DNA of 64,000 bases. It comes from Phytoseiulus persimilis (Eukaryota; Arthropoda; Arachnida; Mesostigmata; Phytoseiidae). The notes under the pieces are model-generated. The model ran no database searches. It saw only the letters and a list, made by a program, of their open reading frames with translations, and had not been told where the DNA came from. How positions within the stretch are numbered: position 1 is the first letter of the stretch; each line of letters starts with the position of its first letter. Location of the stretch: assembly GCA_037576195.1 (NCBI GenBank), contig CM075102.1, forward strand, positions 17,356,745 through 17,420,744, read 5' to 3'. The position numbers were made by a program, and so were the translations under genes. Of this stretch, positions 33,893-45,347 are shown one piece after another.

Positions 33893-34621
33893 CTATAACT
33901 CGAACATCTGCTCATGTTCCCGTCGGTGCTTTTGCAAAGATGTTTTGACCTTCCGGCCTGAAGTGACCACAGTGGTTTTGGGTGAAAATTCGACGTTCGA
34001 AAAACCTCGTCCATTTGTGACATCGCCCAACGACGAATAGCTCCCGTTTTGATAACTAACCGAGTCCAGAGCCGGACTGAGGGTCAGACCTGGAACTGAC
34101 GGCGGGCACTGGCTGTTGAACCCATTGTCGGCGTTGTTGTCGTCGTCGTCAGTCAGATTTAACTCCTTAATCTGGCTCTTGGTCTTCTTTATTGAAGTGT
34201 CGATCCGTCCGAGGAAGTCTCGGATGTTCTCGTCTTTGTTAGCAACTTCAATTCCAACCGTATCCAGCGACACTGTTCGCTGTGGCGACGGCGACGCCTG
34301 TCGAGGTAGAGATGTTTCTCCGGTCGGACTGGAGGGCACTGGGATATCGAGAAACTCTCGGAGGAACAGTGAGTCCGTTGTCCAGAGACGGTTTTCTCGT
34401 TTCACTTCCTCCATGGTGACCCCATACTTGAGCGCGATTCCTTGCAGGGTATCGCCGCGCTGCACTTGGTGTTTCACTATGCGGATGTTTGCTCTCGGAG
34501 CCATGTGAGATCCTCGACTGCCACAGCTGCCGTAACTTCGGAGCGCTCTGTGACCATTGGAATGGGCTGTCAACCTAGATTTTGACGCCAAGTAGATCCT
34601 TTCCCCGTCCTCCTCGAGCAT
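33893..34621 (-). CDS. LYSMD1: LysM domain protein, LYSMD1/LYSMD2 type
   Basis: The 242-residue product contains one LysM domain at about residues 50-94. It has the family core GDTLQGIALKYGVTMEEVKR, followed by the NRL-x-x-x-D-S-x-FL-x5-IPV ending typical of the animal LYSMD1/2 group. An RSYGS motif precedes the domain (28-32). A conserved-looking helix with RDFLGRIDTSIKK follows at 134-146, and the C-terminus ends EQMFEL, resembling the acidic aromatic end of LYSMD1. There is no transmembrane segment, unlike LYSMD3/4, so it is probably cytosolic. The function of these proteins in animals is not established, and peptidoglycan binding is only inferred from the domain name. The start at 34621 has adenine at -3 and lies upstream of RSYGS. 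A run of four aspartates lies at 158-161. The coding part appears intronless, and the length fits the family. Confidence 0.9.
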   Translation of the reverse strand: MLEEDGERIYLASKSRLTAHSNGHRALRSYGSCGSRGSHMAPRANIRIVKHQVQRGDTLQGIALKYGVTMEEVKRENRLWTTDSLFLREFLDIPVPSSPTGETSLPRQASPSPQRTVSLDTVGIEVANKDENIRDFLGRIDTSIKKTKSQIKELNLTDDDDNNADNGFNSQCPPSVPGLTLSPALDSVSYQNGSYSSLGDVTNGRGFSNVEFSPKTTVVTSGRKVKTSLQKHRREHEQMFEL

Positions 34622-35279
34622 TGTTCAGGTATGTGGGACGTTCTGGGCACACCGACGATCCGCTGCTCTACAGTTACGACTGAGAGTTTGACGAGACTAA
34701 CTCAATGCTTGTGGCCTTTCATATCTGCAACTTCTCCACCACCAAACACTGATAGGGGGCTGATGCTGCCGTTGTGGCGAGAACGCACCCGTCGTCCGCT
34801 CGGGGGAGAGGGCAATAACAAAAACTTTCACCAAACCAAACTCTAGACCAATGTTTTCTGAGAAATTTACTGGTATTCCGCAGTTTCTCGAGGACAAGAG
34901 CCGTCATCCAGCAAAAAACAGACGAAATCAGCACTTTAGCTTCTGGAATTCGTCGCCGCTCGGCCTGAGGGTGTCGCATCGGTTGAGCAACGAGGCAACA
35001 CAAAACCGCTTCAACAGCTGATCGCTGGGAACCGTCTCTGCGTATTGAACCGAAACCGCGCGGAATTCTTGGAGCTCCTACCTGAGGGAGGGACTGTCTT
35101 GAGTGACCGAGAGCTAGCAGATTAGCGCACGCGGTTCTCAACTCGGATTTTTCGTGCGCTCTCCAAGGCCTGCAACGCGTCATCGAGTTACAAGTGTTTG
35201 GCACGGCTTTCAGAGCCAGCATAGAGTCGTCCTGGGTCGAAAAAAAAACAAATCAAGTGAAGTTTCTGTGAAGTTCGTG
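34622..35279. other. Intergenic region between LYSMD and the next first exon
   Basis: This region separates divergent starts, LYSMD on the minus strand at 34621 and a plus-strand first exon at 35280. It probably contains both promoters. I see no TATA box at a credible distance and no recognisable coding sequence. Confidence 0.4.
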
Positions 35280-35408
35280 ATGGCTGAGTCGATAGAAAAA
35301 ACTAATGGAAAGATTGAGGCTAAAAACGGTTTGACGGAAGCGCCCGTTTCAACCCAAGCCGCGGCCACAACCAAGAGCCTTCTGGATGCGGCATCTGGCC
35401 GTCTCAGG
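35280..35408 (+). CDS. First coding exon of an unidentified gene
   Basis: The ATG at 35280 opens a 43-codon exon starting MAESIEKTNGKIEAKNG and ending in DAASGRLR. It is closed by a perfect consensus donor, GTAAGT, at 35409. Composition is hydrophilic and rich in K, E, A and T, typical of a flexible N-terminus. Beyond the donor the frame soon stops. An acceptor with a good pyrimidine tract and TAG lies just before 35626 but does not keep a convincing frame, so the next exon is not located. The foldback repeat at 35941 may lie inside its first intron. The product is unknown. Confidence 0.5.
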
Positions 35409-35940
35409 GTAAGTTTCCATGAGCGTCATTGATTTTAGAAGCCGATCCTCGAATAGGCTCCTCACTCAACGGGTGTTATGATGCTTCGTCCGTAATGAGC
35501 TTTGGACGCGTTCTGTTTCTGCGTGGAAACCACGTGCAGCCGGCTATGTTCTAAATTTAGAATCACTCCGAGAACTAGGAGCAATGCACTTTCAATCACC
35601 GACTGCTTGTTGTTCTCACGGTAGCGGAATTCCGGTTGTCAAAATCGATCGAGCCACGCTCCATTGTTTCATCGCCCCCATCATTGTGGGATTCGAATCA
35701 AAACGATTGAGTCCAGTTGGTTGCCGAATCCCGAAAGCCGGGTTAGCTGGACCTGTCAATAATCACGCAACAGTGTTCCTTCATCAATTCTTCGAAGTGC
35801 CACCGGTAGAGACGAGTCTCGGTGCTCCTCCATTCGGATCCTATCCTTACCTCGCCTGATCTAGCACATCATCATCGCAGAGGAGTTTTCCCCGCTCCTG
35901 TTTTCGTTAGGCGTTGTCTCTGGGACGAGAGTCATTAGCA
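35409..35940. other. Probable intron sequence
   Basis: This stretch follows the consensus donor at 35409. An open frame at 35584-35859 (91 codons) contains a possible acceptor but has no recognised motif. Confidence 0.3.
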
Positions 35941-36544
35941 GACATCAATTTCCGTATTACGGAGTACGGAAATTCTTAGCCTTAGAAGCATTGAATATAG
36001 ACGAAAAAGTCTTTGAGTGAAATTGTTCACCGCAATGAGCTTTAAAACATTGCTTCGTTGTTTTCACTTTTTCCTCTCCATCCCTTACGGTGCTAGATAG
36101 GGGAAAATGATGAAGAGCTTCTTTGTCCACCTCTTCGTGCTGAACAATTTCGGTCATGAGACTTTTCCGTCTATCTCAACTCGTTCCTATACAAATGAGG
36201 GAAACTCTCGCGAGAGTTCTCAAAAATTCCAAGTCCGATTATCGCACTTAGTCTTATGAGCCCAGTTGTGGAGCCCACGTTTTTTCGAGTTTCCGGCAGA
36301 ATCGTTGGGAATAGACGGAAAATTGTCATGACCGAAATCGTTCAGAAAAGTGAGGTAGACAAAAAAGCTCTTCATCATTTTCATCTATCTAGCACCGTGA
36401 GGGAGTTGGAGGAAAAAGTGAAAACGACGAAGCGATGTTTTAAAGCTCATTGCGGTGAACAATTTCACTCAAGGTCTTTGTGCTCTATCGTCAATGCTTC
36501 CGAGGCTAAGAATTTCCGTACTCCGTATTACGGGAATTGAAGTC
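35941..36544. repeat. Foldback-like inverted repeat, 245-bp arms
   Basis: Arms at 35941-36185 and 36300-36544 are reverse complements at an estimated 85% or more, separated by a 114-base spacer. Each arm has an outward-reading open frame of 66-73 codons: minus 36157-35957 and plus, with the matching ATG at 36328, to 36540. Both share MTEIVQ, EVDK, ALHHF, LSSTVR, EEKVKTTK, CFKAHCGEQFHS and KNFRTP. About 13 residues differ, and only a handful of the codon differences are silent. The outer ends carry CCGTA..TACGG palindromes. It could be a foldback transposon or an inverted duplication. A transcript across it would form a long hairpin. Confidence 0.8.
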
Positions 36545-36744
36545 TAGTCATTAGGCAATACAAGACTTAATTGATCTGAGTCACGTTTTAACTTATTGCG
36601 TTCTTCGTCAAAGTGTTTGATCTCCTGATGAATGAGGCCTGTCGGACGTTTGCTCGATAAGCTGGGCAATTTAGCGCAGGAGCTGCCAGACTGAATATTG
36701 ACGGGAACAACGTAGGCTGATGTTGCCGCTTGTTGTGAAGCCAA
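36544..36744 (-). CDS. Open frame with coiled-coil-like end, adjoining the inverted repeat
   Basis: The 66-codon frame reads ASQQAATSAYVVPVNIQ and ends in a charged helix-like tail, HQEIKHFDEERNKLKRDSDQ. Its TAG abuts the outer end of the right arm. The first codon is TTG, directly preceded by TGA, so an acceptor or an upstream start is missing. Composition is strongly protein-like. It may belong to the element that forms the inverted repeat or to a host exon. Confidence 0.3.
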   Translation of the reverse strand: MASQQAATSAYVVPVNIQSGSSCAKLPSLSSKRPTGLIHQEIKHFDEERNKLKRDSDQLSLVLPND

Positions 36745-39700
36745 TCACCGTGGAGTCAAGGATCCGATGACTTGTTTGACCCTCACCGAAGGTTTTCGTC
36801 CGCGACGTCGTGCCGTTTAATGCGGTACGTCACGGGAACACTTCAGGAGAATCAGCGTTAAAAAAAATAGAGAACTCAGTTGCTTGGTTGTCCCAGTTTC
36901 CTCATTGGAACTTATTTGTTCGACTATCGACTATCTGCTCAGTGCCACGATCTGCCTATTCGCTGACACCCACTTCCCAGAGACGACTGACACCGTTTCC
37001 GAAAATCAGTTCGCTCTCAAACGAGACCGGCAAGCTGTCACAGAGCCTCAGATGCACAACCGTCCACCGCCGCGAAAAGCCGGTGTGAATAACTTATTTC
37101 CGAGCACTCATTCATTCCTAAAGACACAGATGAACTCAACCTCATCATGAGTTCGCGAGTATCGGATGGTGAGATCGGCGGGTAGTCACTCGGATCCAAG
37201 TTTGAGAATCGCGACCCTGGCACAGATCCTCGCTGTGATAGGGAAAAGTATCATTCCACATTTCCAGCCTGTGATTCCACGGCGACATCCTCTTTTGAAT
37301 TCGAGCCCGCCGCCTGATTCTCACGACGCGATGGGAGACAGTGGAAATCGTAACGATGAAGCAGCTTCTGAGGAGGCGATATTCAAACGTAATCGCCCTT
37401 TGCGAAGTTCGGCGAAAATATCGATCTTTCGCTGTGACTGGACGCCATACATCTCTCTCGTCATGACGGTGTTTTGCGATACATGTTTCCACCGAGCTCC
37501 GTTGTTCGCAGAGTCGGAAGTAAGGCGTAGTTCGCTCGCGCAGGATGGGACAGATGAGATCGGGAGAGACGCTCCGCGCACGTGATGTGACCCCTCGCCT
37601 CAGGCTAAATATTGACCCGCTCATCATGTGCGCTGCGACGAAGACATCGAACGCCCGGGAACTTATTCGAATCCTCATTGATTTCCGCCCAGCGGCTGAA
37701 TGCGTTCCTTATATGACGGCGATCTTTGATTTCTTGAGTCCTACCCGGAACTCATTATTAGGGACTCAGCTGCGATGTAGTTTCGGCGGATAGGTCGAGA
37801 CAGACAGCCCCCTCCCCCCTTCCCCCTGCCGGGCGTCCTTATATTGCTGCTGATATTGGGTCCATGTACTGCGGTATTTTCCCCTGCGCGAGCAGCAATT
37901 GTCAAACATGGACTATCGCTCGAAGAACGAAGACGATCAAAGCCGGCGAGCGCACCGAACTCTTGGACGCTCGTTTTTTCGTCTCCACTGCCCGATCGCT
38001 ACAAGTTCAACCTTCTCTCCGGTATCTTCCATCGTAGCCGACGTCCGATAAGATCGGATTCGCTCGTGAGGAGTTTTTACGCCGAGCGGTGCGCTGCCTG
38101 CTGGCTTGCTCGGTTGCCTGGCCAGCTGGCTGGCTGCGCGCATTTGATAAAAAGGAACACCGAGAGAGGCAAAGAAGAAGACGCGCGGACCTTGATAGGA
38201 GAACCGATACGTACGCCGGGAGAACGTCGGAGATATGACGTTCGCGGTGGTGTACTCTGTTTCGGAACGACTCGGCCATTTCGTGGGCGAGTTTCCCTGG
38301 CCGAGTTCTGATTCTGAACTCCGACAACGCTTCAATGTCCGCGGCGATTGATAAAATCGTCAAATCATTCAGAGATTGTCTTATCCGTCTTTGAGAACGC
38401 TGAACAAGTTCAAGCTCCTGACTTCGATTGAATTTTCCGACGTTTCAGCGGCCGGGCTCATGTCCGACGGAGATCAGAGAGGAGATGCGCTAGTCCAGTT
38501 GAAGCAGGGCCATGAGCTCTTGCTCGGCTGTGGGAGAGCAGTAGCGTGCCGATCGCGCTCGTGAAACTTTCGCAGTCGTGTTTGTTTCCGCAACCTTGAG
38601 CATCTTATTGTTGATGCCGTTGGCGATGAGGGCTTGCCGGCGAGTGGAAAACAAGATTACTTCGCTTGCAGGGATATTTACTCAATCATTTCCGCGCGAC
38701 AGGGCTTGGCACTTCTCAGTCGACTCCCTGATTAGCGCTGTCTCTAGTCGACCTTTGATTCATCCGCCGAGCTCGGTATCGGGTTCCTCGCACCCGGATT
38801 TAATCGAATACCGCACTGATCGGCACACAATCTGACAACCAGAGCCCAGAGCTGGCTTCTGTTTAGCGCGGTTTCGTTGTCCAGGTCGCGGTATCCTCTC
38901 GGCACTGATGGTCTTCGCGAGTAGTTCGAGTACACTAGTCGGAAGGGTTCCGATGAACTTGAAGAGTAGCCCATCCGGGAGGCATCAACCCGCGCTCTAG
39001 TTGGCCGGCGAAGGCGGCGATGACTAACCACCATATACACTGGAGTGAAACGAGAGGAGGCGAGACGACCGGTGAGCTTCGAACCGGGAGACCGATTTTC
39101 CTTATTTGGGAAAAAAAATCTGCGTGTCTAGATTTTCCGGATTTGAGATCGCCGTGGAGCTCCGAATTGAATCTGAGCGCACGGGATGTAAATCGAGAAT
39201 CGCAAGAATCTCCGATTTGCTGATTCCGTGATTGGGCGGAGAAGGTTGACCCTGTTTAGCTTGTTCCGACGGGCGAAGTTTCAGAGCCTCAAAGAAGGAA
39301 TGCTGCGCGAATCCACGATTGAGTGTGCAAGAATTCTTCAGACAACACCGGGGGTCGAAGCCTCTGCGTTACCACTTCGCAAGTATCGCCGGGCTGACAG
39401 TCAGACAACGTTCCCTTTTTCCCGTTCAACCCCTTTCTTCAGTAGATCTCGATCAAGGAGCACGTTCGATACCTGTTCGGATGATTCAGTGCCCTCGGGT
39501 ACTACTGAGCAATTTTGAAAGTTGGCGAAACCCTCGAGTTGACAAGCAAGCGGCCCGGCCCATATCGCCGTGTCAGATGAGCCGCTCGGAAGCGCTACTT
39601 GGATAACGACATCCTGCGCCACGCAAGATCTTGAACCTTGAGAAGTACAGGACGACCCCGCGACCGGATGAAAATTCGAGCTGGAAAGCTCCACAATATA

Positions 39701-42328
39701 GCCCGGCACGTGGAATCTCTACGAGTTGTCCCCTAACCCGTTAGAGGATCGTTCGGGAGTGACGGATCCAATACAGCGACGGTGGAATGCGGTAGGAAAG
39801 TCTTCACAAACAAAGTTTCGAGTGTAGGCAGGCCGCCGGAGCTTCCAATTTGTGGGAGTGCGAGCATCGTCGCGAGCTTCGAATGAACGCCGTTGTCTTA
39901 GCGTCACTTCTCATTCATCACCGACTCAATTCTCTCTGTTGCGCTCCGCTGCAAGCGATAGGAAATCCGTCGACGCTATCATTCCCCGCTGCGGGAAAAC
40001 AACAATGAAGCTCACTGACGACCGTGTGACAGGCCGCTGGTGATTGTTCGATGTGGTGGAGAAAAACCGTAGAAGACCGTAGGAAACTCGACCGGCTGTA
40101 ACAAACGAGGCGATAGAACCGGCTCCTCAATGATCGGAGATTAGATGTTCGGACGGATTTGTCATGATCGTCGTGCCGCGCGTCCTCACATGAGCCTGCA
40201 GAAAGCGACAGGATTCAGTCTGCCTGAAACTCCGAACTCCCCCCGTTGTGGAGGAGAGTTGGGCATGCGCAACGGTTGGTTTGAGAAGCCGCACGCTGTG
40301 CCGGGCACCGAGCTCGATTTCCCTCCGTCCTTCCCGACGCTGTTGCTTTGATTCGCCAGAATTCTGTCGTCGTCGCAGTGGAGTTCCGTGTGAGTGAGTG
40401 AGTGTGATTAGGAGCCTCGTGATCAAATCGTCCCGGTGAAGCTGCGGGAAAAAGTTGCCATACGCCGGTGTCGCTCTCGCAACAGGTGGCGTTCGGTCCA
40501 CGGCACCTGTTCCGCGCTTCTTTTTCTCTTTAGCGTAGGTTCTGTCTCTGCGCGAGCACCTCGTCCCGCAGTCCTACATGCGTGCTGCGGGATGCCAGAG
40601 CGGCATCACAACTATTTCACAGCATCGCTCGAGTGAGCGTGGATCCCCAAACGGAGGACTTCGCGGTTTCCAAGAGGGATACCGATACGCTGAGACCAAT
40701 CCTTTCATTGCGTGCCTTTTCAGCCGGCATTCGCTACGCAGCGTCGATCTAATGTCATCGGCCCGCTCGTTTTTTTGAGTGCGTTCCAAATCGGTTTATC
40801 GGACGGGGATCACCCTCTGGGTCAGTGCTGAAACCTGGGATTCGTTCGGGCGACGACAATCAGGCGTTTGCTGAAGACTCGGGATGATTGATCGCGGTTA
40901 CGGAAACTTGAAACGTTTCCTGGAGCAGTTGCGGTTTCCCATCATCGTCGCGTGTGATGGTCGTCTTTTTTTTCCGTTGATGGGCCGGGCCCATGATAGC
41001 GATCCTTTGTTCCTGCGATCGCGGCCTCATTTTTCTCCGAATCGCGATTCATTCGGGTTTCGTCCCGTTCTGCTCCACGACCATCAACTCTGGCGACACC
41101 GAGACACTTTTCAGACTGAATGAATTTCCGGGGATCTCGCTCGCAGTGCCGCAACAACGGTGCCGTCTGTTGCGGGTGGTGCCAAGGATAGCGCATGTCG
41201 TGTCCGAAGACCATCTGATCACAACCCGAGTCGCGATTAGCCGAGAACGCTTAGGACAAACGATTGATGGTTCCAAGTCTCGAAGAGAATGAGAACTCCG
41301 GAACGAGTGCTCAGTTTTTCGGGAACTCTCAGCAAGACAGTGGCCGAGTGTCGGTATTCCTACGCCGTTGGTTCCACTCTGGCGAATAGTCGTTCCTCTG
41401 AGCTGGGAGTCGATTGAAACTTATCGACATTCCTTCACGCGGGACGTTACTCCCGACGAACTCGCTCATGCTGTCCAGAGACGGACAGCGGATACTTGTG
41501 ACAGAGCGCCGAGGGGGCTCGGGGGTGGGGCGAGGGAGGAAGAGGGTCACATTGCACGACCGGAACCGACAGCGGCAAGAAACCAGACACACGAGAGCAT
41601 ATCGCGCACCACAAGCAGGCCTCATGACGGGAGCTGAAGATCGTGGCCTACCAAAGGAATCAATTCAACCATATATATATACTCGGCCTCGTTGCTCGCT
41701 GTGTTGCCTTCCCGCGATTCTGCATGGGCCGCTGGCTAATGTCGCAGAATCTTCATTCGCCGCTGATGGATGATTCCGGCGGTGACGAAACAAAAGCCGC
41801 ATTCCTCTAATGGAGCTGGAATGAGCTGGTTATGAGCCGGGCCGCGGATCCCCGCTGCTCTAGCCATGGGGTCAAAGGTCGGATGAGAATGGAAAAGGAC
41901 GGCCTCGACGGCGGGATGCACGCATTGTCATTAGGGAAAAGTTGCTCCTTGCGCCTCGATCACGGTCGGGGCTGATCCGGCTCCCTCCGATTCCAGGGGC
42001 ACCTGGCAAGCTCTCGGCTCAGGACCTCCTCTCGTCCTTAACGAGAGAATCTCATTGTCGGATAGAAGGCGGGCAACGCTGGAGCGTTTTCTCCGGCTGA
42101 TGAATCAGTCGTCGTAATACAGTGGTTGGGATCGTGGACTCGGGATCAAACTGTTCAATCAACGCTGTTCCCAGTGTCCTCCGGACGAACAGATTGAGCC
42201 GTCATCGAGGGTCAGCTCGGGATGAAGCTTGTGCACTGACGCTGGAATCAGAACAAAAACACAAAGAACGCGGCGTGGATGCGATTTCGGGAGCTTTCCC
42301 TGGAAAGCGGGGCTAAGATGAGGTTTCC
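36745..42328. other. No securely supported gene; protein-like open frames present
   Basis: Stretches with protein-like composition occur on the plus strand at 38376-38734 (one frame interrupted by a single in-frame TGA), 40993-41292 and 41414-41510. On the minus strand one occurs at 38007-38360. I could not link any of them with consistent splice phases, poly(A) signals or known domains. A short ATATATATATA run lies near 41671. Confidence 0.35.
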
Positions 42329-43177
42329 TCACACGTTCGAAGCGGAGACGGGGTTAAGCTTTCTCTGATCGGGCCGGGGTGCGAACCTTGCGCAGTTTTT
42401 CCATTGCGCGGCGCCGATCCGGGGTTCTCCCAGACATCCGGTATCCTGACATCGAAACCCGTCATCTCTGCGAGGGGATTCGAGGAAGCTTTTCGAGCCC
42501 AGCATGTGTTTGCGACTAACGCTCTGCAGTGAAGGTGGTGAGTCGGTGAACATGTGGCAACTCGCTTCCTGTGTGCGTCCGGACTCTGGTCTCGAGGGCC
42601 CATGACCGACCAGGAGACGATGGAACACGATTCGTGTCCACTGACTCAAGTCGGGAAGATACATCAGTGGACGCTTCGTGGGATGAGAGGAGCTACCGGA
42701 GCTGAATTGGTGAATCGTTGATGACCGACCAGCACGGCTTCGTTCGATCCCCTGCATAGAGTACAGTTTGCGAACTCGAAGGATAACAATTCTGGCTCGA
42801 TGATACGGAGGGTGTGAATGAATGGTCGAGCCCTTGAATGGACGAAATTGCTGAGTCAATAGGAACTGCCCGTCCAGGAAAAACCATCTCTTTGAGCCGT
42901 GCTGGCGAAATTCCCAGGTCACGTCAGCGGGTTCTGCGTCTTGTTTCCTCGTTCCATTCGCCTTCCGGTCGAAGTTGGAAGCGCAGGAGCCTTCCCTTTC
43001 GAGGGATAACTGACATCCTCTCAAGCAAAGTGAACAGCTGCTGAGTTGCTGCAAGATGAACGGCCCAGTGCAAGAGCTCCAACGACGAGAAGGACCAGAC
43101 TCACTCGGATGAGGCCATGTGACGGGACTCGGATCGGATTCTGTTGACTGAGACAGAATCGCCCGGAGTTGAAGCAC
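42329..43177 (-). other. 282-codon open frame, probably partly a shadow
   Basis: This is the longest stop-free frame in the window. It begins with GTG and shows no recognised domain. The plus strand beneath it contains protein-like frames too, for example one with MTDQETMEHDSCPLTQVG from 42602. The minus frame may therefore be the mirror of plus-strand exons with biased codons. I cannot decide the coding strand from sequence alone. Confidence 0.2.
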
Positions 43178-44770
43178 TGTGCGGGCAGAGATGTGCGAAC
43201 TTGGATTGGAATCAGGACCGAATCGCGACCCCGAGGTTGCCTTTACAAGAGGCGAATCATGGAGAGAAACACTGCCGTTGAGTCAGCTCCTCCGGGGAAA
43301 TCGGAGGGAATATCTTTGTCTGTTCTCCTCCTTGTTGCTTCTCCTCGAGCAAAACGATTCCATATACTTCGGATCTATGTAGTTCCCGCCAGCCTCCCAC
43401 GAAGACTTTCGGAAATAGTCCGTTCGTCCCAGTCTAAAGTACTTTTCCAGATGAACGCCGGGCGTGTATCTCCAGCCTCCTCGGAAAAGGAGGGCGTCTA
43501 TTATCCTTTTTTGATACGGTATCAATTCAGGATTCAGTGTTACTGGCTATCTCAGCTCCACCCCTCATGAAATGTTCCACCTGAGCAACCCGATCCGCGG
43601 GAAACCCTCAGCGACGGCTTTCGGCGATTTCTTTGAGCTTCAGCATCCGTTGCGATGTTCGCCGTCACAGCCCTCCATCTGTCCTCTGCCTCCGGGCCGT
43701 CGTTAGTTACTCGTTCGTTTGTTCACTCGAGCATCCATTATTCAGCGATCTACACCGTCCAAGGCCTCAATATTTGAAGGCGTCAACCCCCTGAAATACT
43801 GCGGATCCACTTCGGATATTCCTCAAAACACATCTCGCTTACGAGTATTCGTCGACTCCAGAATGCTGCATCATTCACTGGGGAGTTGTTTTCCGGTGAA
43901 GTGCTGCTCCCGTGAGTGCAGGACTGTTGCTCTCCTCTGGGTTCGCGCTTTCCCGTCGAGCGGGGAGCCACGACGCTCGTTCAATCCTCTCTTTAGCTTC
44001 CTCGAAGGAGACGGGAAGAGAATCCGCGTCTGGACTGTCTGGCAGCGCCGGCAAGTGTTTCGGCCAAGAAGGCCAACCGAGCGATAAAAGCATCGACACG
44101 AGAGCGACGCGGCTGTTTTCCCCGCGAAGATAAATCTTTGTGTCCTCCTTCCCTCCCGATATTCTGTTGCTTTATTTCTGTTCTTTCCAACTCACTCCGG
44201 CCGCTTTCTAAGTTTGGAGGGCCTGCAGCCAGGGAGTGCTCCTTACCGGGCGGAGTGAATATGGGAACGAGTCCTTTTAGTCGGCGGCTCTTTCGGCCGG
44301 GCCGGCGATCGAGTCCGAGAGTTCATTAAGAAAAAGTTTGGACTATTGTTAGGTATGCGGAGAGCTGAACGAGGGAGGCCTGCAGTTCGTCTGCAAATCC
44401 GTCTGTCCATCGGCCTGCGGCTCCGTTGGTCGGCTGAAGCGAGCCACCATTTATCGATCTGAAGGCCCGAGGCCACAGGACTCTCTTCGCTGCGAATGTT
44501 GCTTCTCCACGGAGTCCACGAGGTTGGCGAAAATTCACGCTCGTCGCAGCCCCGATTATTCAGTGTTGTGGCTTGTTAGGGCTCGCTCCGCAGGTTCCGA
44601 GCCGAGACAAGCTCTCGACCTGGAGGTTTTGAGCCACAGCCAGATCCGCGACTTGGAAGCTGAGAGATCTTCCTCCGGATCCGCGGAGTGCGACAAACGA
44701 GGAACCCAACGGTGATGACGAGGAGCCATCGGAAATCCACGGTCATGTTTCATCGTTGACCAATGTGCAA
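43178..44770. other. No recognised gene
   Basis: Only overlapping open frames up to 133 codons with arginine- and serine-rich, low-confidence composition are seen. No repeat or RNA gene was found. Confidence 0.4.
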
Positions 44771-44776
44771 TTTATT
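44771..44776 (-). promoter_or_regulatory. Poly(A) signal AATAAA for the gene ending at 44867
   Basis: The plus strand reads TTTATT, so the minus strand has a perfect AATAAA about 90 bases past the TAG of the model at 44867-45347. Confidence 0.45.
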
Positions 44777-44866
44777 GTGTTGCTAGCGCATACAAGCCAA
44801 GTGAATGGTGCGTGAAACACTCCAGCGACGTGATACGAGGATAAGCCCTGTCGAGATGGAGACGTG

Positions 44867-45347
44867 CTACGCAGCTCCCGTCGTTACAAGCAAATCCACG
44901 GCGTGGTTCACTGATGAGCAGGTTCGTACGATTTCCAGTATTCTAGGCAGTGAGCCGAGCTCATTATTGAGGAACTGGAAGACATCGATGCAGCAGTTCG
45001 GCTCGATTTGTAGTTTGATATGGTCTTCGAACTCTCCTTCGCCATGTTTTACTTTAGATGTTCTTCGATCGCGAAACGACTCCGTTCCGATGGACTTCGC
45101 TCCGATGCTTCCCGATTGTTGAACGGCGGCGCTGAGAGACAAAACAAGAGCTCGAGTGGCTCGGCTCAATGAACCTTCGATTGTCGTAGGATCCGAAGCC
45201 TTCCGAGACTTCATTCGGGCTCTGGCTTCTCGGCCTTTTCGTTCGAGCTGCCTCGGTTAGCTCATCTGAAACTCTATCGAGTCTCCCGTCTATTGTTTTA
45301 GGACTCTTCGGAGAAAGAGTCAACAGCATACTGTAAGCCTCGTCCAT
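44867..45347 (-). CDS. Two-exon hypothetical gene, 145 residues
   Basis: The ATG at 45347 is in strong context (CAAC before ATGG) and opens MDEAYSMLLTLSPKSPK. The proposed exon 1 is 45347-45175. A 43-base intron runs from a weak donor, GTTCAT, to a strong pyrimidine tract ending TCTCTCAG. Exon 2 is 45131-44867 and stays in phase, ending LLVTTGAA and TAG. Exon 1 is acidic with a KRPRSQSPNE stretch, a possible nuclear signal next to a phosphosite. Exon 2 includes a predicted helical region, CIDVFQFLNNELGSLPRILE. An AATAAA lies downstream at 44771. An alternative donor (GTCTCG) or no splicing would give a 72- or 97-residue product in the other frame. No family is recognised. Confidence 0.42.

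Noticed and set aside
41414-41520. Plus-strand frame with SLMLSRDGQRILVTER, reminiscent of a WD40 blade strand
   Set aside because: A single strand-like segment without the WD dipeptide or further blades is not enough to call a beta-propeller.
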